NCBI RefSeq assembly: GCF_004331735.1
Contig: NZ_SJSO01000014.1
Span: 86,009 to 150,008 of the forward strand
Source: Pedobacter psychrodurus
GTDB lineage: Bacteria > Bacteroidota > Bacteroidia > Sphingobacteriales > Sphingobacteriaceae
Reading direction: 5' to 3'
DNA length: 64,000 bases
Below the pieces are notes generated by a model. The model was not told the DNA's origin. It saw only the letters and a list, made by a program, of their open reading frames with translations, and made no database searches. Both the position numbers and the translations under genes were made by a program. This document shows, piece after piece, positions 8,929 to 17,389 of this stretch (position 1 is its first letter; every line of letters starts with the position of its first letter).

Positions 8929-9903
8929 ATGAAAATCCTATATATCCTTCCCTTAGCCATGATGCTAAGCTGCTGTTCATCAGTAAAAAACCAAAACAAT
9001 CCAACTTCTGGCAAGTTGGATACCCAATTATTAAAAGACGTTGAAGTATTATCATCAGATGCTTACCAAGGCAGAAAAACCGGAACAAAAGGCGCGGAAA
9101 TGGCCAGAGCTTACATAATAGAAAGATTTCAGAAGTTAGGTCTAAAATCATACCCTCAACATGTAAACTATGCCCAGGAATTCACTTTTAATGGAAGAGG
9201 CGGTGCAAAAGTAAACGGGACCAATATAATTGGCTATATTCCTGGTAAGGGAACCAATGTTATTGTAGTATCTGCACATTACGATCATTTAGGTATAATA
9301 AAAGACGAAGTTTACAACGGCGCCGACGATAATGCATCAGGAACTGCAGGATTATTAAAAATTGCAGCCTATTTTGCAAAAAACAAACCAAACAACACCA
9401 TCATTTTCGCTTCTTTCGATGCTGAAGAATTGGGTTTACAAGGTGCAAAAGCATTTGTGGGTAATCCACCTGTACCAATTAACACCATTGCCATTGACCT
9501 AAACATGGATATGATCAGCCACAGTGATAAAGGCGAATTATATGTGTGCGGAACTTTTAAATACCCTGATTTAAAGAAACATGTAGATACTAGGAAAACA
9601 AATATTAAATTACTCTTCGGCCATGATGATCCAAAACAAGGTCATGATGATTGGACCAACCAGAGCGATCAAGGGGCTTTTAATGCTAAAAATATTCCAT
9701 TCTTATATTTCGGTGTAGAAGACCATAAAGATTATCATAAACCTACGGATGAATATTCTACCATCACCAAGCAATTTTTCAGCAATGCAGCAAGCGCTGT
9801 ATTAGATGTTGTAAAAAGTATCGACAAACAAACTGGCTTACAACAGCTGTTAAAGGATAAAATGATTATGATGGATAATCCAAGAAAGTCGGAAAAGTTT
9901 TAA
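8929..9903 (+). CDS. M28-family zinc aminopeptidase, lipoprotein
   Basis: 324 residues with a short signal peptide and a lipobox (LSCC around residues 13-16), so it is probably anchored to a membrane in the envelope. The metal-binding landmarks of peptidase family M28 are visible: HYDHLG near 117, GADDNASG near 131 and DAEELGLQG near 164, followed by DMIS and a later histidine region. It should release amino acids from peptides using two zinc ions. A good terminator follows at once. The gene stands alone. Confidence 0.9.
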   Translation: MKILYILPLAMMLSCCSSVKNQNNPTSGKLDTQLLKDVEVLSSDAYQGRKTGTKGAEMARAYIIERFQKLGLKSYPQHVNYAQEFTFNGRGGAKVNGTNIIGYIPGKGTNVIVVSAHYDHLGIIKDEVYNGADDNASGTAGLLKIAAYFAKNKPNNTIIFASFDAEELGLQGAKAFVGNPPVPINTIAIDLNMDMISHSDKGELYVCGTFKYPDLKKHVDTRKTNIKLLFGHDDPKQGHDDWTNQSDQGAFNAKNIPFLYFGVEDHKDYHKPTDEYSTITKQFFSNAASAVLDVVKSIDKQTGLQQLLKDKMIMMDNPRKSEKF

Positions 9904-9924
9904 CAAACAATACAAAAGAATCTT

Positions 9925-9952
9925 AACCTGCCCTATTCGGCAGGTTTTTTTA
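9925..9952 (+). terminator. Rho-independent terminator of the M28 gene
   Basis: AACCTGCC, a six-base loop, then GGCAGGTT followed by a T-run, 22 bases after the stop codon. Confidence 0.85.
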
Positions 9953-10007
9953 TACCTATATTTTTTTACTATAAAATTATCTATCTGATTATCAATAAAT
10001 TAACAAT

Positions 10008-10047
10008 ACTACTATAAAAATAGTTTGCAAACTATGTTTATAGTAGT
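10008..10047. promoter_or_regulatory. BlaI-type operator, 40-bp near-perfect palindrome
   Basis: The left arm begins ACTACTATAAA and the right arm ends TTTATAGTAGT, centred on TTTGCAAA at 10024-10031; only one base pair of the dyad is mismatched. BlaI/MecI repressors recognise TACTA/TAGTA-type dyads, so this fits the downstream regulator. It contains TAGTTTG, a near-match to a -7 element. Confidence 0.75.
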
Positions 10048-10062
10048 AACTTCATGCAACCG

Positions 10063-10078
10063 AACTACAAAAATAGTT
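10063..10078. promoter_or_regulatory. Possible second, shorter BlaI half-operator
   Basis: AACTA, six bases, TAGTT forms a smaller dyad ending four bases before the regulator start codon. It repeats the inner part of the main palindrome at 10008-10047. Confidence 0.4.
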
Positions 10079-10081
10079 GCT

Positions 10082-10453
10082 ATGATAAAAGAACTCACAA
10101 AAGCAGAAGAACAGATTATGCTCATCCTTTGGGAAATGGGCGAAGCCTTGGTAAAAGACGTTATCGAGAAGATGAACGAACCCAAACCCGCTTACAATAC
10201 GGTTTCGACCGTGATCAGGGTTTTAGAGGGCAAAGGCTTTGTTGACCATAAAGCCATAGGCAATACGCATATCTACTTCCCCATCATAAAAGAAACTGAT
10301 TATAAACGTTTTGCATTTGATAAGGTAATGAACAATTACTTCGAAAACTCTTATGAAAGTTTAGTTTCATTTCTGGTGAAAGAAAAAAGCATGAGCACAG
10401 ATGAACTCAATGAAATTATCCAATTGGCAGAGAAACTTAAAAAAGATAAATGA
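10082..10453 (+). CDS. BlaI/MecI/CopY-family transcriptional repressor
   Basis: 123 residues from the ATG at 10082. An upstream extension to 10025 would begin inside the operator palindrome and is rejected. The winged-helix pattern KAEEQIMLILWEMGEALVKD with the recognition region AYNTVSTVIRVLEGKGFV is typical of BlaI. In this family the membrane M56 partner triggers cleavage or release of the repressor. The stop overlaps the start of the M56 gene (ATGA overlap of 4 bp), so the pair is one translationally coupled operon. Confidence 0.93.
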   Translation: MIKELTKAEEQIMLILWEMGEALVKDVIEKMNEPKPAYNTVSTVIRVLEGKGFVDHKAIGNTHIYFPIIKETDYKRFAFDKVMNNYFENSYESLVSFLVKEKSMSTDELNEIIQLAEKLKKDK

Positions 10454-12252
10454 TGAGCTGGCTATATTATCTACTCGAAGCAAATCTATACCTGATTTTA
10501 TTTTATGGGTTTTATAGATTATTCCTCTACAAGGAAACCTTTTACAGATTAAACAGATATTATCTGATTTTCAGTTCGATACTGGCTTTCATACTTCCTC
10601 TTTTTCAGCTGGGTTTCTTAAAAGCACCTGTAATCGAACAGATTACGATAGCACCCACTACCGAAACGGTTGTTAGCCAGGTGATGATGACAGAAAATCT
10701 GCCACTGGAAAGTTATCAACCCAGTATCTTCACTATCGATAATACGATTATTGCGATTTATAGCCTGGTAACCATTGCATTTCTGTTTAAGATGCTCTTT
10801 AACTTATCCAAAATTATCAGCATGCGTAAACTACCATTTGTTAATTTGGATAATGGAGTGAAACTAATTGATTTAAAGGATTCTAAAATAGCTTTTTCAT
10901 TCTTCCACCTTCTATTTTTAGATCCACAGCTGGAAGAAAAAAACACCATACTAAAACATGAGCTTGTGCACATTAAACAAAAACACAGTTTGGATGTGCT
11001 GTTATTCGAAATCATTCAGATCATCAACTGGTTTAACCCAATCATTTATCTCGTTAAAAAAGACATTAAGTTAATTCACGAGTACCTGGCCGATGAAGAA
11101 ACAACAAAGTGCGATGTAGAAAAATATCATTATGCGATGTTTTTGATCCAAAATTCAACGGGTATCCAAAATCTAACCCTCACTAACCAAATATTCAGTT
11201 CATCAATATTAAAAAAACGAATTAACATGCTAAATCAAAAGAAATCACCACGTTGGGCGAGGCTCAAACTGCTATTGGTATTGCCCATCACTATAGGAAT
11301 ATTGTGTATTTCTACTATGGCCTTTACAAAAGATTATGGATTTGTGGAGCTTGGCTCTTCCTTGAAATTACAAGCAACAAAACAAGATACAGTTAAGAAA
11401 GCATTCGAGAGTAATGATGGCATACATGTACCAAACCCTAATGAATTATATTTAGCCTTACGTACGGATCCTAAAAACAAAAAGTTAACTACTTATACAA
11501 AAAAGTTAATACTGCTAAATGGTAGAGAAATAAAAGCTGGCACGAGTGGAGGCGTAAAAAAAATAAAACACATGATTAGGCTAAATCCAGCAACTGCTAA
11601 GGCAAAATATGGTGAAAAAGGCAGTTACGGCGCTATTGAGATTTTCAGTTCAAATCCCGAAATCATAGGTACTCCACCGGAAGTAAAACTTCCTCTGGGC
11701 TCATCACAAAAAATTGTAATTTTACCACCCGCACCTCCAATTGGTGAGGATACAACCAAACGTAAAAAACTGAAGAAAATAAACAAAGTTGCAATAAAGA
11801 CTAAAACGGTACAAGGCTACCCAACAGTGAATAAAAACAAAACAATCGAAATAAAGCCTATACCACAATCCAATAAAAATTTAAACGAAGTAACCATTAA
11901 AGCTTACGAGAAAGCAAAGGGTGCAAAATCGGATAGTGACATAAAAGAAATTAAACTACAGGATAATAGCCCCACCAAAGAAAAAGGAACAATCACATAT
12001 GCGATTGTTGTTCACCAAGATAATTTAGACAAGGCTAAGAATGAAAAGCTCGTTGTTGATATACCTGAAGGCGCTACAGCAGAACTTACCATTTTTAATG
12101 TAAAATACGACAAAGCGCTATATCAAAGTACCAATTACAAAAACGACTGGGACGCTAAAGAACTTTCCAACGGAAATTATCCATATAATTTTGCATTCGT
12201 TAAAAATGGAAAGCGAATTGGTGGAAAAACTGGCTACGTACAGATCAAATAA
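10450..12252 (+). CDS. BlaR1-like M56 membrane metallopeptidase sensor with plug-like C-terminus
   Basis: 600 residues. The N-terminus has several membrane helices (about 5-22, 36-55, 95-115). The zinc motif HELVH is at 170-174, with a downstream HEYLADEE glutamate near 212, and a further helix follows near 275-295. The remaining 300 residues are predicted outside the cytoplasm. At about 355-405 there is LNGREIKAG then KYGEKGSYGAIEIFS, which resembles the start of a TonB-receptor plug. By family knowledge it senses an envelope signal and inactivates the adjacent BlaI. An in-frame ATG at 10453 is an alternative start. No beta-lactamase gene is nearby. Confidence 0.88.
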   Translation: MMSWLYYLLEANLYLILFYGFYRLFLYKETFYRLNRYYLIFSSILAFILPLFQLGFLKAPVIEQITIAPTTETVVSQVMMTENLPLESYQPSIFTIDNTIIAIYSLVTIAFLFKMLFNLSKIISMRKLPFVNLDNGVKLIDLKDSKIAFSFFHLLFLDPQLEEKNTILKHELVHIKQKHSLDVLLFEIIQIINWFNPIIYLVKKDIKLIHEYLADEETTKCDVEKYHYAMFLIQNSTGIQNLTLTNQIFSSSILKKRINMLNQKKSPRWARLKLLLVLPITIGILCISTMAFTKDYGFVELGSSLKLQATKQDTVKKAFESNDGIHVPNPNELYLALRTDPKNKKLTTYTKKLILLNGREIKAGTSGGVKKIKHMIRLNPATAKAKYGEKGSYGAIEIFSSNPEIIGTPPEVKLPLGSSQKIVILPPAPPIGEDTTKRKKLKKINKVAIKTKTVQGYPTVNKNKTIEIKPIPQSNKNLNEVTIKAYEKAKGAKSDSDIKEIKLQDNSPTKEKGTITYAIVVHQDNLDKAKNEKLVVDIPEGATAELTIFNVKYDKALYQSTNYKNDWDAKELSNGNYPYNFAFVKNGKRIGGKTGYVQIK

Positions 12253-12888
12253 CTACTGTGGCACGTAAACCACGTATTTCGTTTCAAAAAAATCTTCTTC
12301 AAAATATGCTGAAAGCGGATATAATTCTGCTTTCAGTTTTGATTCTTTGATCTCTTCAGCCAAATCCCCACCTTTTAGATATAAAATCCCATTGGGAATG
12401 GCATTTAACGAATCCTTTTTAAATTTCCCCTGTATCCATGGGTAGAATTCTCCTAAACGGGTTACCGCTCTCGATACCACAAAGTTAAATTTCTCTTTAA
12501 TCTGTTCTGCCCTTAAATGATCGGCCTTTAAATTTTCCAAACCCAACGCCGAAGCCACTTCTTTCACCACTTTAATCTTTTTCCCGATAGAATCAACAAG
12601 ATAAAACTCCGTTTCAGGAAACAAGATGGCCAGAGGAATGCCCGGAAAACCACCACCCGTACCTACATCTAAAACAGATTCTCCAGCTTTAAAATTACAT
12701 ACTTTAGCTATGCCTAAAGAGTGTAATACATGGCGTTCGTATAATTCTTCAATATCTTTTCTCGAAATTACATTAATCTGTGCATTCCAAAAGCTATATA
12801 AATCGAACAATTGCGAAAATTGAGCAATCTGTTTTTCATTTAAGTCAGGGAAATATTTAAAAACGATATCGGGCTTTATATCAAGCAT
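12253..12888 (-). CDS. rsmG: 16S rRNA (guanine-527-N7) methyltransferase RsmG
   Basis: 211 residues, the usual length. The S-adenosylmethionine motif VLDVGTGGGFPGIPLA is at about 68-83 and the family's FNVISRKD-like segment (INVISRKD) lies upstream near 38. It methylates G527 of 16S rRNA near the decoding site. It is convergent with the M56 gene, and their stop codons touch. In many bacteria rsmG sits beside gidA/parAB; here it follows a glycosyltransferase on the same strand, with a 26-bp gap. Confidence 0.95.
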   Translation of the reverse strand: MLDIKPDIVFKYFPDLNEKQIAQFSQLFDLYSFWNAQINVISRKDIEELYERHVLHSLGIAKVCNFKAGESVLDVGTGGGFPGIPLAILFPETEFYLVDSIGKKIKVVKEVASALGLENLKADHLRAEQIKEKFNFVVSRAVTRLGEFYPWIQGKFKKDSLNAIPNGILYLKGGDLAEEIKESKLKAELYPLSAYFEEDFFETKYVVYVPQ

Positions 12889-12914
12889 ATTGTAATTACT
12901 AAAGGATTATTGAA

Positions 12915-14042
12915 TTATTTCCAGTTTACTTTTTTCTTACCAAATAAGGCTAAAAATCCGTTCAGGGTTAAAAACAGAAACAAAAGTATATCTAAAATCG
13001 GGAACCACCAACGCAAATCGCTATAGTTTAAGCGTTTCAGCAATTTTGGATAAATAAAGCATCTGATGATGATGCTTAACCCAAGAATCCCTAAGGCTAT
13101 ATATTGAGCCTCACGACTAAAAAACATACAAGCGGCAAAGAAAACATAAAACAGAAACTGAAACACAATCTGAAGGCTCAAAATGAATTTATGCTTTGAT
13201 TTATAGAGCTTTCCGGCCCCAAAATGACGTTTTTTCTGCTTAAGATAACCTCCCCAGGTATTATTAGGTTCGCTCCAAACATGGCTATCGCGATGTAAAC
13301 GGATTTCGGTATTGTATTTATTAGCATGTGCGTTTACAAATAAATCATCATCTCCAGATGGGATATGCATGTGCGCTGCAAAGCCTTTATTTTTGAAAAA
13401 AAGTGACTTTTTATAGGCCATATTGCGCCCAACGCCCATGTAGGGCATGCCTTTTAGCGCAAAAGACAAATAATTTACGGCTGTAAAAAAGGTTTCGAAG
13501 CGAATGAGTGCATTTAACAGACTTCTTTTCTTCATATACGGTGAATAACCCAAAACGATTTCAGTATTATCGTCGATAGGTTGCTGCATATCCATTAACC
13601 AATGCTCGGAAGCTGGTGTACAATCTGCATCAGTAAAAACCAACCAATCATACTTGGCAGCCTTTATGCCCATGGTTACAGCAAATTTCTTACCTGCTAT
13701 AAATTTATCGTTATCTAAAATCTTAACTACCCTCAGGTTGCGGTGTTTCTTCTCTAATTGTTCTAGAAATTCTTCTGTACCATCCCAAGAGCGATCGTTA
13801 ACCACTACAATTTCGAATTCCGGATAATCCTGGCTTAATAATGTAGGCAGATACTGCTCTAAATTTACAATTTCATTTCGGGCACAAACAATTACACTTA
13901 GCGGTTTTTGCGCTGATAACGGGATCTCCTCGATATTTACCTTAGCCAATTTCAAATGAACAAAAAGTACATAGTAAAGCTGAACCAAAAGGCAAAAAGC
14001 CAATATCGAGAGCAGAATAATTTCAAGCAGGGTTAATATCAC
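12915..14042 (-). CDS. Membrane-anchored family 2 glycosyltransferase
   Basis: About 375 residues from a GTG at 14042; the frame stays open to a TTG at 14132. A perfect -7 element at 14116-14123 would place the transcript start near 14109, downstream of that TTG, so the shorter start is preferred. An N-terminal membrane helix is followed by a GT-A domain with VNDRSWDGTEEFL, FTDADC (DxD metal site) and SGDDDLFV, then a QKKRHFGAG motif in the QxxRW position of processive transferases. Two or three C-terminal helices close the protein. It probably transfers a sugar to a lipid or polysaccharide at the inner membrane; the substrate is unknown. Confidence 0.85.
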   Translation of the reverse strand: MILTLLEIILLSILAFCLLVQLYYVLFVHLKLAKVNIEEIPLSAQKPLSVIVCARNEIVNLEQYLPTLLSQDYPEFEIVVVNDRSWDGTEEFLEQLEKKHRNLRVVKILDNDKFIAGKKFAVTMGIKAAKYDWLVFTDADCTPASEHWLMDMQQPIDDNTEIVLGYSPYMKKRSLLNALIRFETFFTAVNYLSFALKGMPYMGVGRNMAYKKSLFFKNKGFAAHMHIPSGDDDLFVNAHANKYNTEIRLHRDSHVWSEPNNTWGGYLKQKKRHFGAGKLYKSKHKFILSLQIVFQFLFYVFFAACMFFSREAQYIALGILGLSIIIRCFIYPKLLKRLNYSDLRWWFPILDILLFLFLTLNGFLALFGKKKVNWK

Positions 14043-14115
14043 GATGGTAAAATAAATAGGCGCAAATTTCTCATTTTTAATCTGTAAATCACTTTTATGT
14101 GGATAAAAAATTAAA

Positions 14116-14123
14116 CAAAAATA
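14116..14123 (-). promoter_or_regulatory. -7 element for the glycosyltransferase gene
   Basis: The minus strand reads TATTTTTG, a perfect TAnnTTTG match. No clear -33 TTTG lies at the expected distance, so the support is moderate. Confidence 0.45.
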
Positions 14124-14139
14124 TGCCCTCAATTTTTGC

Positions 14140-14147
14140 TATTTTTG
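14140..14147 (+). promoter_or_regulatory. -7 element for tgt
   Basis: TATTTTTG on the plus strand. It would give a leader of about 115 nt before the tgt start codon. The -33 position is not a good match. Confidence 0.45.
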
Positions 14148-14184
14148 GCAGATTTTCGACGAGAAAAAACACATATGAACGTCT

Positions 14185-14229
14185 ACCATCAAAATAATAA
14201 TTAGTTTTAATAAAACGTATTTTGATGGT
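14185..14229 (+). promoter_or_regulatory. Hairpin in the tgt leader
   Basis: ACCATCAAAATA at 14185-14196 pairs perfectly with TATTTTGATGGT at 14218-14229 across a 21-nt loop. A second small stem CTCCA/TGGAG follows at 14236-14254. Both lie between the -7 element and the start codon, so they would be in the messenger. It may be a regulatory leader; it does not have the look of a known preQ1 aptamer to me. Confidence 0.5.
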
Positions 14230-14272
14230 GGTAAGCTCCATCTAATAATTGGAGAAAAATAAATAGAAACAG

Positions 14273-15403
14273 ATGAAATTTAGTTTACAGGCTAACGATC
14301 CACTATCTAAAGCCAGGGCTGGAACAGTAACAACTGCTCACGGCGAAATACAAACCCCTATTTTTATGCCTGTGGGCACTGCCGGAACGGTAAAAGCTGT
14401 ACATCAGCGCGAACTTAAAGACGATATTGATGCTAAAATCATTCTAGGTAATACTTATCATTTATATTTAAGACCAGGATTAGACATCCTTGAAAAAGCT
14501 GGTGGATTACATAAATTTATTGGCTGGGACCGTCCAATTTTAACAGATAGCGGCGGCTACCAAGTGTACTCTTTAAGTAAAGTTCGTAAAATTAAGGAAG
14601 AAGGTGTTACTTTTCATTCGCACATTGATGGATCAAAACACCTTTTCACCCCCGAATATGCAATGGATATTCAGCGCACTATTGGTGCTGATATTATCAT
14701 GGCCTTTGACGAATGCACGCCATACCCTTGTGACTACACTTATGCAGCACAATCCATTAAAATGACACACCGTTGGTTAAAACGCTGTTGTGACCGTTTT
14801 GATAGCACAGAACCTAAATACGGCTTCGATCAAACCCTTTTCCCTATTGTTCAGGGTTCGGTATATAAAGATTTGCGTATTAAATCAGCAGAATTTATCG
14901 CCAGCATGAACCGTGAGGGCAATGCCATTGGTGGTTTATCTGTTGGTGAGCCAGCAGAAGAGATGTACGCCATGACAGAAGTGGTCTGCAATATATTACC
15001 AGAAGAAAAACCACGTTATTTAATGGGCGTTGGTACGCCGATCAATATTTTGGAGAATATTGCACTGGGTATCGACATGTTCGATTGTGTAATGCCAACC
15101 AGAAATGCCAGAAACGGCATGCTTTTTACGAGAAATGGTATTATAAATATTAGAAACAAGAAATGGGAGAACGATTTTTCTCCATTAGATGCGGAGAGCG
15201 ATCTTCACGCTGATTTAGTAACCAGTAAAGCATATTTAAGACATTTGGTACATAGCAAGGAGATGCTTGGCGCTCAAATTGCTACCTTACATAATCTACA
15301 TTTCTATCTTTGGCTGGTAAAACAGGCCAGGGAAAAGATCATTGCTGGTGAATTTTACGAGTGGAAAAACAAAATGGTTAAAATATTAGGCAATAAGCTA
15401 TAA
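14273..15403 (+). CDS. tgt: tRNA-guanine transglycosylase
   Basis: 376 residues, standard length. The enzyme exchanges guanine-34 for preQ1 in GUN-anticodon tRNAs. Visible landmarks: TDSGGYQVYSL near 98, with the general acid/base aspartate, and DCVMPTRNARNG near 278, with the nucleophilic aspartate. The usual structural zinc site (CxCxxC before SxAYLRHL) is not present: residues about 307-318 read AESDLHADLVTS. The later histidine in LHNLHF is kept. It leads an operon with lptF/G-like and EamA genes (gaps of 1 and 2 bp). Confidence 0.95.
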   Translation: MKFSLQANDPLSKARAGTVTTAHGEIQTPIFMPVGTAGTVKAVHQRELKDDIDAKIILGNTYHLYLRPGLDILEKAGGLHKFIGWDRPILTDSGGYQVYSLSKVRKIKEEGVTFHSHIDGSKHLFTPEYAMDIQRTIGADIIMAFDECTPYPCDYTYAAQSIKMTHRWLKRCCDRFDSTEPKYGFDQTLFPIVQGSVYKDLRIKSAEFIASMNREGNAIGGLSVGEPAEEMYAMTEVVCNILPEEKPRYLMGVGTPINILENIALGIDMFDCVMPTRNARNGMLFTRNGIINIRNKKWENDFSPLDAESDLHADLVTSKAYLRHLVHSKEMLGAQIATLHNLHFYLWLVKQAREKIIAGEFYEWKNKMVKILGNKL

Positions 15404-15404
15404 A

Positions 15405-16508
15405 ATGAGTCTGTTAAAGGGGAAGATAAAAATCATCGATCAATACATTATCGGGAAATACCTGGGTACATTTATTTATACCCTGGCCATTTTTGTGATC
15501 ATTATTGTCGTGTTCGACTTATCGGAAAAGATGGATGATTTTATGAAAAGTGGCCTTAGTTTTTGGGGAATCCTCTCTAAATATTACGCAGGTTCAATTC
15601 CTTTTTATGTGAATATGCTTTCACCACTGATCAATTTTATTGCGGTGATTTTCTTTACTGCTAAAATGGCCGATCAGACTGAAATTGTACCAATTTTAAG
15701 TGGTGGGGTAAGTTTTAACCGCTTTTTATTTCCTTATTTGGTATCGGCTACCATTATTTTCTCGGCTAACCTACTTTCTAATCTATATATTCTCCCTTAT
15801 ACCAACACCCTTAAAAATAGCTTTGAGAATACCTACGTAAAGCGTAATGATCCTTCTACCAAATCAAACATCCATATGAAACTGGATGACAAAACCTATA
15901 TCTACATCGATAATTTCGACAACAAAACGAATTCAGGATATCGGTTTTCTTTGGATAATTTTAATGGGGATGTGCTCACTAAAAAGATCGTTGCAGAAAA
16001 TATAAAATGGGATTCGCTTAAACGCAAATGGCAGCTAACCAACTACTCCATCCGTAAGATTGACGGCTTGAAAGAAACCATGATTTATGGCAACGGGAAG
16101 TTAAAGGATACCATTTTGGATATGCGCCCTGATGATTTTTCGGCATATGATAACGTAGTGCAAAATTTAACCACAAAGGAACTCTCTGATAAAATTAGGA
16201 AAGAAAAAATACGAGGAACAGGCGTAATGAACGATCTTCAGTTTGAAAAATACAAACGTTACCTCCACCCGCTTTCTGCTTTCGTATTAACGCTTATAGG
16301 CGTAGCGCTATCATCGCGTAAAGTACGCGGAGGCGTCGGTGTATCATTAGGCATTGGAATCTTCATTAGCTTCGCTTATATCGTATTTAATCAGTTCACC
16401 CAGATGTTTTCTACTAAAGGTGGATTACCTCCTTTTGCTGCTGTTATTATGCCTACATTATTCTTTGGGTTATTAGGTTTTTACCTATTAAGAAAAGCAC
16501 CAAAATAG
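15405..16508 (+). CDS. LptF/LptG-family lipopolysaccharide export permease
   Basis: 367 residues. The membrane plan is that of YjgP/YjgQ proteins: three N-terminal helices (about 15-38, 55-80, 98-120), a periplasmic domain of about 170 residues, then three C-terminal helices (about 285-360). LptF and LptG form the membrane core of the LptB2FG transporter that lifts lipopolysaccharide from the inner membrane. Sequence alone does not tell F from G, and the second permease is not in the window. It follows tgt after one base. Confidence 0.88.
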   Translation: MSLLKGKIKIIDQYIIGKYLGTFIYTLAIFVIIIVVFDLSEKMDDFMKSGLSFWGILSKYYAGSIPFYVNMLSPLINFIAVIFFTAKMADQTEIVPILSGGVSFNRFLFPYLVSATIIFSANLLSNLYILPYTNTLKNSFENTYVKRNDPSTKSNIHMKLDDKTYIYIDNFDNKTNSGYRFSLDNFNGDVLTKKIVAENIKWDSLKRKWQLTNYSIRKIDGLKETMIYGNGKLKDTILDMRPDDFSAYDNVVQNLTTKELSDKIRKEKIRGTGVMNDLQFEKYKRYLHPLSAFVLTLIGVALSSRKVRGGVGVSLGIGIFISFAYIVFNQFTQMFSTKGGLPPFAAVIMPTLFFGLLGFYLLRKAPK

Positions 16509-16510
16509 CA

Positions 16511-17389
16511 ATGGAAGCTACCAAAAAGAATTTACTCATTCTTCATCTTACGGTGCTGGTTTGGGGCTTTACAGGCGTACTTGGTAAAGTAATTTCTATC
16601 GATGCGGTACCTATGGTATGGTACCGGGTTTTAATTGCATCCACTACACTTTTCGCTTGGTTTTTAATTACCAAAAAGAATATTAAAATAACCAAAAAAC
16701 AGTTTTTCCAATTCTTTTTAACGGGAGGAATTGTAGCCATTCACTGGATATTTTTCTTTCATGCCATTAAAGTTTCTACGGTTTCGGTAACCTTGGTTTG
16801 CCTCTCTTCCTTTACTTTATTTACTGCAATTTTAGAACCGCTGATTAAAAAACAGCCGATACAAATGGGCGACATTCTGATCGGTTTACTGATTATCCTA
16901 GGAATATATATGATCTTTAAATTTGAAGGCCAGTATACTTTAGGAATTATTTTTGGTTTACTGGCAGCAGTCGCATCCAGTCTTTTTTCAACTATAAATT
17001 CTACATTGGTACAAAAAAGCGAACCTTCTATTATCAGTTTTTACGAGCTTGTTGGTGCACTTTTCTGGATCACTTTATACCGCTTATATGATGGAACACT
17101 GTTGCACACAGCATTCAACTTAAGTGCTAAAAACTGGTTCTTTCTTATTCTTCTTGGCACACTTTGTACATCCGTTGCTTATGTAGCTGGTGTTGCGGTA
17201 ATGAGAACTTTATCGGCTTTTAGAGTTGCATTAATCACCAATTTGGAACCTGTATACGGAATAGTATTAGCCTTCGTTTTCTTTCAAAGCAAAGAGCAAA
17301 TGACAGGTGGATTTTATATTGGTGCAACCATTATCCTGGCCTCTATTTTTCTCTATCCGATCTATAAAAAGAGGAAGAATCAACTGTAA
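16511..17389 (+). CDS. EamA/DMT-family transporter
   Basis: 292 residues with ten hydrophobic helices arranged as two EamA repeats of five. The first repeat starts with LHLTVLVWGFTGVLGK, and the second contains the NLEPVYG segment near the end. Members export metabolites or amino acids across the inner membrane, but the substrate cannot be predicted. It ends the tgt operon two bases after the permease gene. No clear terminator follows; a long A-rich gene-free region begins directly after the stop. Confidence 0.88.
   Translation: MEATKKNLLILHLTVLVWGFTGVLGKVISIDAVPMVWYRVLIASTTLFAWFLITKKNIKITKKQFFQFFLTGGIVAIHWIFFFHAIKVSTVSVTLVCLSSFTLFTAILEPLIKKQPIQMGDILIGLLIILGIYMIFKFEGQYTLGIIFGLLAAVASSLFSTINSTLVQKSEPSIISFYELVGALFWITLYRLYDGTLLHTAFNLSAKNWFFLILLGTLCTSVAYVAGVAVMRTLSAFRVALITNLEPVYGIVLAFVFFQSKEQMTGGFYIGATIILASIFLYPIYKKRKNQL

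Noticed and set aside
10450..12252. Beta-lactam resistance locus
   Set aside because: BlaI/M56 pair present but no beta-lactamase or penicillin-binding protein gene adjoins it; M56/BlaI pairs serve other purposes in this phylum.
14273..15403. tgt as a 7-deazaguanine DNA-modification enzyme (DpdA-like)
   Set aside because: Length, motifs and operon context fit ordinary tRNA TGT; no dpd genes nearby.
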